From assembly GCF_042683405.1 (NCBI RefSeq), contig NZ_JBHUJS010000002.1:620001-684000 (forward strand): a DNA stretch of 64,000 nt, in the 5' to 3' direction. Shown piece after piece: positions 61,647 to 64,000 of this stretch; positions within the stretch are counted from its first letter, which is position 1, and each line of letters opens with the position of its first letter. Under the pieces are notes generated by a model. It made no database searches. It was not told where the DNA came from and was given only the letters and a program-made list of their open reading frames with translations. The stretch is from Telluria sp042683405 (GTDB lineage: Bacteria; Pseudomonadota; Gammaproteobacteria; Burkholderiales; Burkholderiaceae_D). The translations under genes and the position numbers were made by a program.

Positions 61647-61664
61647 GCACTGAACGGCATTTTT
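61633..61664 (+). terminator. glnS terminator, also carrying a 14-bp direct repeat
   Basis: ATGCCGTTCAGT (61633-61644), loop TAGC, ACTGAACGGCAT (61649-61660), T5. Its left arm plus loop start, ATGCCGTTCAGTTA (61633-61646), recurs exactly at 62843-62856, on the far side of the accessory segment. Confidence 0.93.
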
Positions 61665-61869
61665 CATGGCCGCTTCCTTTGCGTCATCCCAACGCCAGAG
61701 CGGCACTCGACTTATCGCTTTCAACAGTTCAGCAGGCACAAATAGCAAACATATCAGCGGAGCCCCCGCCCCAGCGGTAGGAATAGCACAGGGTGGGTCC
61801 TCCCAATTCCGAGAAAAATTGTCTGCTCTATCGTTTTCCGTCGCTTTTGCATTTTTTGGGCTAAATCCG

Positions 61870-62608
61870 TGTCTGTTTACCTTGAAAACGGATCGGTTGC
61901 ACAATCTCATGGACAAAAAGCGACATCGCTCGCGATCGAAACAGACAAATTTTCCGGGGCTTCGCGTTCAATCGCGAATCTTGACAGACCAAACGCGACA
62001 TTTAGCCGCAGTCCAAGCGACACAAATCGCGCTCGAAGAGACGTTTTCCTCACCACCCGTTTCGCTGCCTGAGCGAGGAGGCAATCTTCCAGCTCGTGTC
62101 ATACGGAAGATGCACCCACACGTGCCGCCAGGCGTTCCGTCCCTCGACGCCGAACGCGTTTGCAAACACATGCGGCGACATTTCCTTACCCTCGCACTGG
62201 ATCCGGTCGCCTTGCACGGCGGCGTAGTAGGTCCTGCGCCGGACACGGGTTTTCAGGCGCGTGCCGTCGGGTAGAAAAACGTCCTTCCATTGAAATCCTT
62301 GCGGCGCCTTGCCCGGCGCTTCGGCGGCACGCGCACGTCCGTTGGCGATATATGCCAGGATCGCGTCGCCCGCAACGAACGCGATGTCGCGTTTGCAGCG
62401 TACTCCGTCCATGTAGTCGCACAGTGCATTGAACGCTTTATCTGGTACAGGAATCGGGATCGTGATGACGGTTCTGGTTTTCATCGCAAAGTCTCCAAGT
62501 CGTGTCGGTTTGAGGGTGCAGAAATGTCTGGAACGTTCGGAGCAGTGTCTGTTTCGATCGCGCGGGCACGCGATTTTTGTCGCAAACGCATGTGCGCGAT
62601 GTCTGTTT
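61870..62608. repeat. four scattered TGTCTGTTT boxes
   Basis: TGTCTGTTT at 61870-61878, 62546-62554 and 62600-62608, and its complement AAACAGACA at 61939-61947. All lie within the accessory segment, two on each side of its gene; possible protein-binding sites. Confidence 0.5.
62050..62484 (-). CDS. RAMA-like domain protein carried by the accessory segment
   Basis: 144 aa. Residues ~1-55 are helical (VPDKAFNALCDYMDGVRCKRDIAFVAGDAILAYIANG). The C-terminal part, LPDGTRLKTRVRRRTYYAAVQGDRIQCEGKEMSPHVFANAFGVEGRNAWRHVW, closely follows the RAMA (restriction enzyme adenine methylase-associated) pattern: LPDGxxL, a Tyr-x-Ala strand, G-x-x-x-SPSxxA, NGWxxW-type end. RAMA domains read methylated DNA or accompany restriction and chromatin systems. 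A stand-alone copy could be a DNA-binding or regulatory factor. The ATG at 62484 follows GGAG by 8 nt. Confidence 0.6.
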   Translation of the reverse strand: MKTRTVITIPIPVPDKAFNALCDYMDGVRCKRDIAFVAGDAILAYIANGRARAAEAPGKAPQGFQWKDVFLPDGTRLKTRVRRRTYYAAVQGDRIQCEGKEMSPHVFANAFGVEGRNAWRHVWVHLPYDTSWKIASSLRQRNGW

Positions 62609-62756
62609 CGTACTTTGGTTTGACGGCCTGCGGCAAAAACAGTTCAGTTAACAGGCCCAGATCGGTGAAAGAGTACGAAAGCGACGAAAAACGATCGAAG
62701 AGACAAAAATATTCGGAGTTGGGAGGACCCACCCTGTGCTATTCCTACAGTCGGGG

Positions 62757-62793
62757 ATGGCGGAAACGGCCCATTTATGGCGAATTCCGCCAC
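62757..62793. repeat. 37-bp hairpin repeat, copy 3 (diverged)
   Basis: ATGGCGGAAACGG, 11-nt loop, CGAATTCCGCCAC. Same 13-11-13 layout as the copies at 31244 and 31316, but with two arm mismatches. Adjacent to the right inverted repeat. Confidence 0.7.
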
Positions 62794-62842
62794 AAGTGAC
62801 CACCCCGCACGGCTGGTGGAAAAGTGGCCGGCCGGCAGCCGC

Positions 62843-62856
62843 ATGCCGTTCAGTTA
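62843..62856 (+). repeat. 14-bp direct repeat, right copy (att-like)
   Basis: ATGCCGTTCAGTTA, identical to 61633-61646 and 1210 bp from it. It lacks the right arm of a terminator, so it is a fragment of the glnS terminator rather than a functional one. Confidence 0.5.
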
Positions 62857-62900
62857 ATGCAGCATCCTGCCCTTAAGACCGGAGCCCGACTTCACGTTTC

Positions 62901-62928
62901 TTGACATTAGTCAATTTGTGGTTACAGT
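62901..62928 (+). promoter_or_regulatory. promoter of the CHASE sensor gene with a dyad over the -35
   Basis: TTGACA (62901-62906), 16 bp, TACAGT (62923-62928). TTGAC-ATTA-GTCAA (62901-62914) is a perfect dyad overlapping the -35, so a repressor site is plausible. The start codon is 33 bp on. Confidence 0.65.
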
Positions 62929-62960
62929 TGAGTTCCATCTGTTTCTGTACCGGTGACTCG

Positions 62961-64000
62961 TGGACAAAAAGAAGACTCTCTCCGCCCTGCTGGCCGGAGC
63001 AGTACTCTCGGCGGTGGTGGGCTACCTGCTGCACTGGGTGACGGCCAGCTGGATCGAGGCGGACAACCGCGAACGCTTCGAGCACCTGGCGCGCAACGCC
63101 CAGTACATGATCAGGACGCGCCTGAAGAGTTATATCGATGTCCTGCGCGGCAGCGCCAGCATGATGCGGACCCTCGGCAATCCGACCCGCGAGCAGTTCC
63201 ACCGCTACGTCGACGGCCTCGAACTGCCATACCATTTCCCCGGCATCGTCGCCGTGAATTACGCGCGCCGCGTGCCGGCGGCCCAGATGCCTGCATTCCT
63301 GGCCGAGATGCACTCGCTGCCCGTCGACGGCCCCGATGGCTACCCCGCTTTCCCCGAGTTGACCTACAACGGACGCGCGGATCCGGAGTTGATCGTGCTG
63401 ATCGATCCGGTGGAAGTGTGGCGCGGGCGCTACGGCCGCGATGTGGGCGCGCACGATGTCTGGGGTGGCCTCGACCGCGCGCGCGATACCGGCGGCATGG
63501 CCAGCTCCGGGCTTCCGCTGCCGATCATGAACGACCATCTCAACATGGGCATGGCCTTGCGCCTGCCGATTTACCGTGTCGGCATGCCCACCAATACGGT
63601 GGCGGAGCGGCGCGCGGCCTATGTCGGCTCGATCGGCATCGGCTTCTCGATGCGCAACCTGGTGCAGAACGTGCTCGACGAGATGGGCGCGGACGACGTG
63701 CGTCTGTCCATGTCGGACAGCAAAGCAGGGATCCTGCTGTACGACAGCGCGTCGACCAGGGCCAATCCCGCGCCGCCCATGCCGCGAGCGGACCATCACA
63801 CCTTCGTCACCCAGGTCGAAATCCCGTTCGCGGGCCGCACCTGGGTCGCCAGCTTCAGCACCCGCAAGCAGGACGCCTACACCCGTTTCGACGCCAGCCT
63901 GCCGTGGATGGCCGCCGCGGCCGGGTTCGTGGTGACGATGCTGCTGTCGGCGCTGTTCCAGACCATGGCCACCTCGCGCCGGCGCGCGCTGCACCTGGCG
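62961..64000 (+). CDS. CHASE-domain membrane sensor protein, N-terminal part (gene continues past the window)
   Basis: 346 codons are visible, open to the window edge. GTG start at 62961 (an in-frame TGA lies at 62955, so it cannot be earlier). Domains: a transmembrane helix (LSALLAGAVLSAVVGYLLHWV, about residues 7-27), a periplasmic CHASE domain (about 45-290; HFPGIVAVNYARRVP, GYPAFPELTYNG, GRDVGAHDVWGGLDRARDTGGMASS), and a second helix (WMAAAAGFVVTMLLSALF) followed by a basic start of the cytoplasmic part. The output domain (kinase, GGDEF or other) is outside the window. CHASE domains sense small extracellular ligands. Confidence 0.88.

Larger units (their letters stand above)
61777..62748. 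mobile_element. 972-bp accessory segment bounded by ~75-bp imperfect terminal inverted repeats
   Basis: The ends 61777-61806 and 62719-62748 are 30-bp perfect inverted repeats (each beginning GTAGGAATAGCACAGG outside-in); similarity continues at about 70% to ~75 bp (61851 and ~62674). Inner parts share further inverted pieces (CGATCGAAACAGACA). The DNA is visibly more AT-rich than its surroundings and carries one minus-strand gene (62050-62484). No transposase or integrase is present, so it would be a non-autonomous element or cassette. The flanking non-coding stretches 61665-62049 and 62485-62900 hold nothing else I can call. Confidence 0.6.

Noticed and set aside
61666..62274. 202-codon plus-strand frame across the accessory segment
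   Set aside because: It runs through the inverted repeat and antisense to the RAMA-like gene and has no ribosome-binding site; treated as chance.
61777..62748. Intact insertion sequence
   Set aside because: No transposase frame; the only supported gene is the RAMA-like one, so at most a non-autonomous element.
62873..63994. 373-codon minus-strand frame at the right edge
   Set aside because: Antisense to the CHASE-domain gene, whose frame is open, has a promoter and matches a known domain.

Overview
This is about 64 kb of GC-rich chromosome from a betaproteobacterium, most likely Oxalobacteraceae close to Massilia/Telluria/Duganella. The order rpsP-rimM-trmD-rplS, the beta-type DUF3579, YjfB, FliT, ExeA/GspB and DUF4214 proteins, and the codon use all fit. 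That placement is inference; no rRNA or tRNA gene is present to confirm it.

Layout. 1-6.4 kb: the end of a MATE-type exporter, a dipeptidyl peptidase IV, a small K+ channel, CsbD, an M13 metallopeptidase and an orphan fliT behind a sigma-28-type promoter. 6.4-16.3 kb: small exported proteins, a candidate ncRNA, a FimV-like protein, fumC, an S4 protein, YjfB (again behind a sigma-28-type promoter), a four-gene exeA/gspB unit, a LysR regulator divergent from a small exported protein, and a 16-rung GSGD/GPGD repeat protein. 16.4-21.6 kb: a compact N-acetylglucosamine operon (kinase, GntR/HutC regulator, nagA, SIS-type deaminase, GH3 hexosaminidase) whose promoter has a DasR/NagR-like operator between -35 and -10. 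21.8-29.2 kb: a TPR protein, a flavodoxin-fold protein, an SDR lacking its catalytic Tyr, DUF3579, a CbiB/AmpE-like protein, a Nudix CoA pyrophosphatase, and the rpsP-rimM-trmD-rplS operon. 29.3-36 kb: a 45-bp tandem repeat, a TM2 protein, and two paralogous DUF4214/RTX-like proteins flanking an exported HExxH lipoprotein. 36-50 kb: acyl-CoA dehydrogenase with etfBA, a TPR lipoprotein, TusA-like protein, alaS, GDPD, DUF1294, DUF3597, a zinc-ribbon membrane protein and trpS. 50-59.8 kb: a host-attachment family protein, CaiB/BaiF transferase, a LytS/LytTR two-component pair, an operon of one J-domain protein with three unrecognised proteins, a PQQ-type sugar dehydrogenase and a YdjM-like membrane hydrolase. 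59.8-64 kb: glnS, an AT-richer accessory segment with terminal inverted repeats and one RAMA-like gene, then a CHASE-domain sensor that runs off the window.

Dispersed DNA repeats are conspicuous. A GGGGAC-N-GTCCCC palindrome family sits in at least seven intergenic gaps. A 37-bp hairpin family has three copies. There are also CGTCATCCCGGC-type and GGGGTCAGGCAC-type inverted repeats. The observations I rate most worth following are the inverted-repeat segment after glnS, the J-domain operon, the dre-like nag operator, the two sigma-28 sites at orphan motility genes, and the two unknown proteins coupled to ExeA/GspB.
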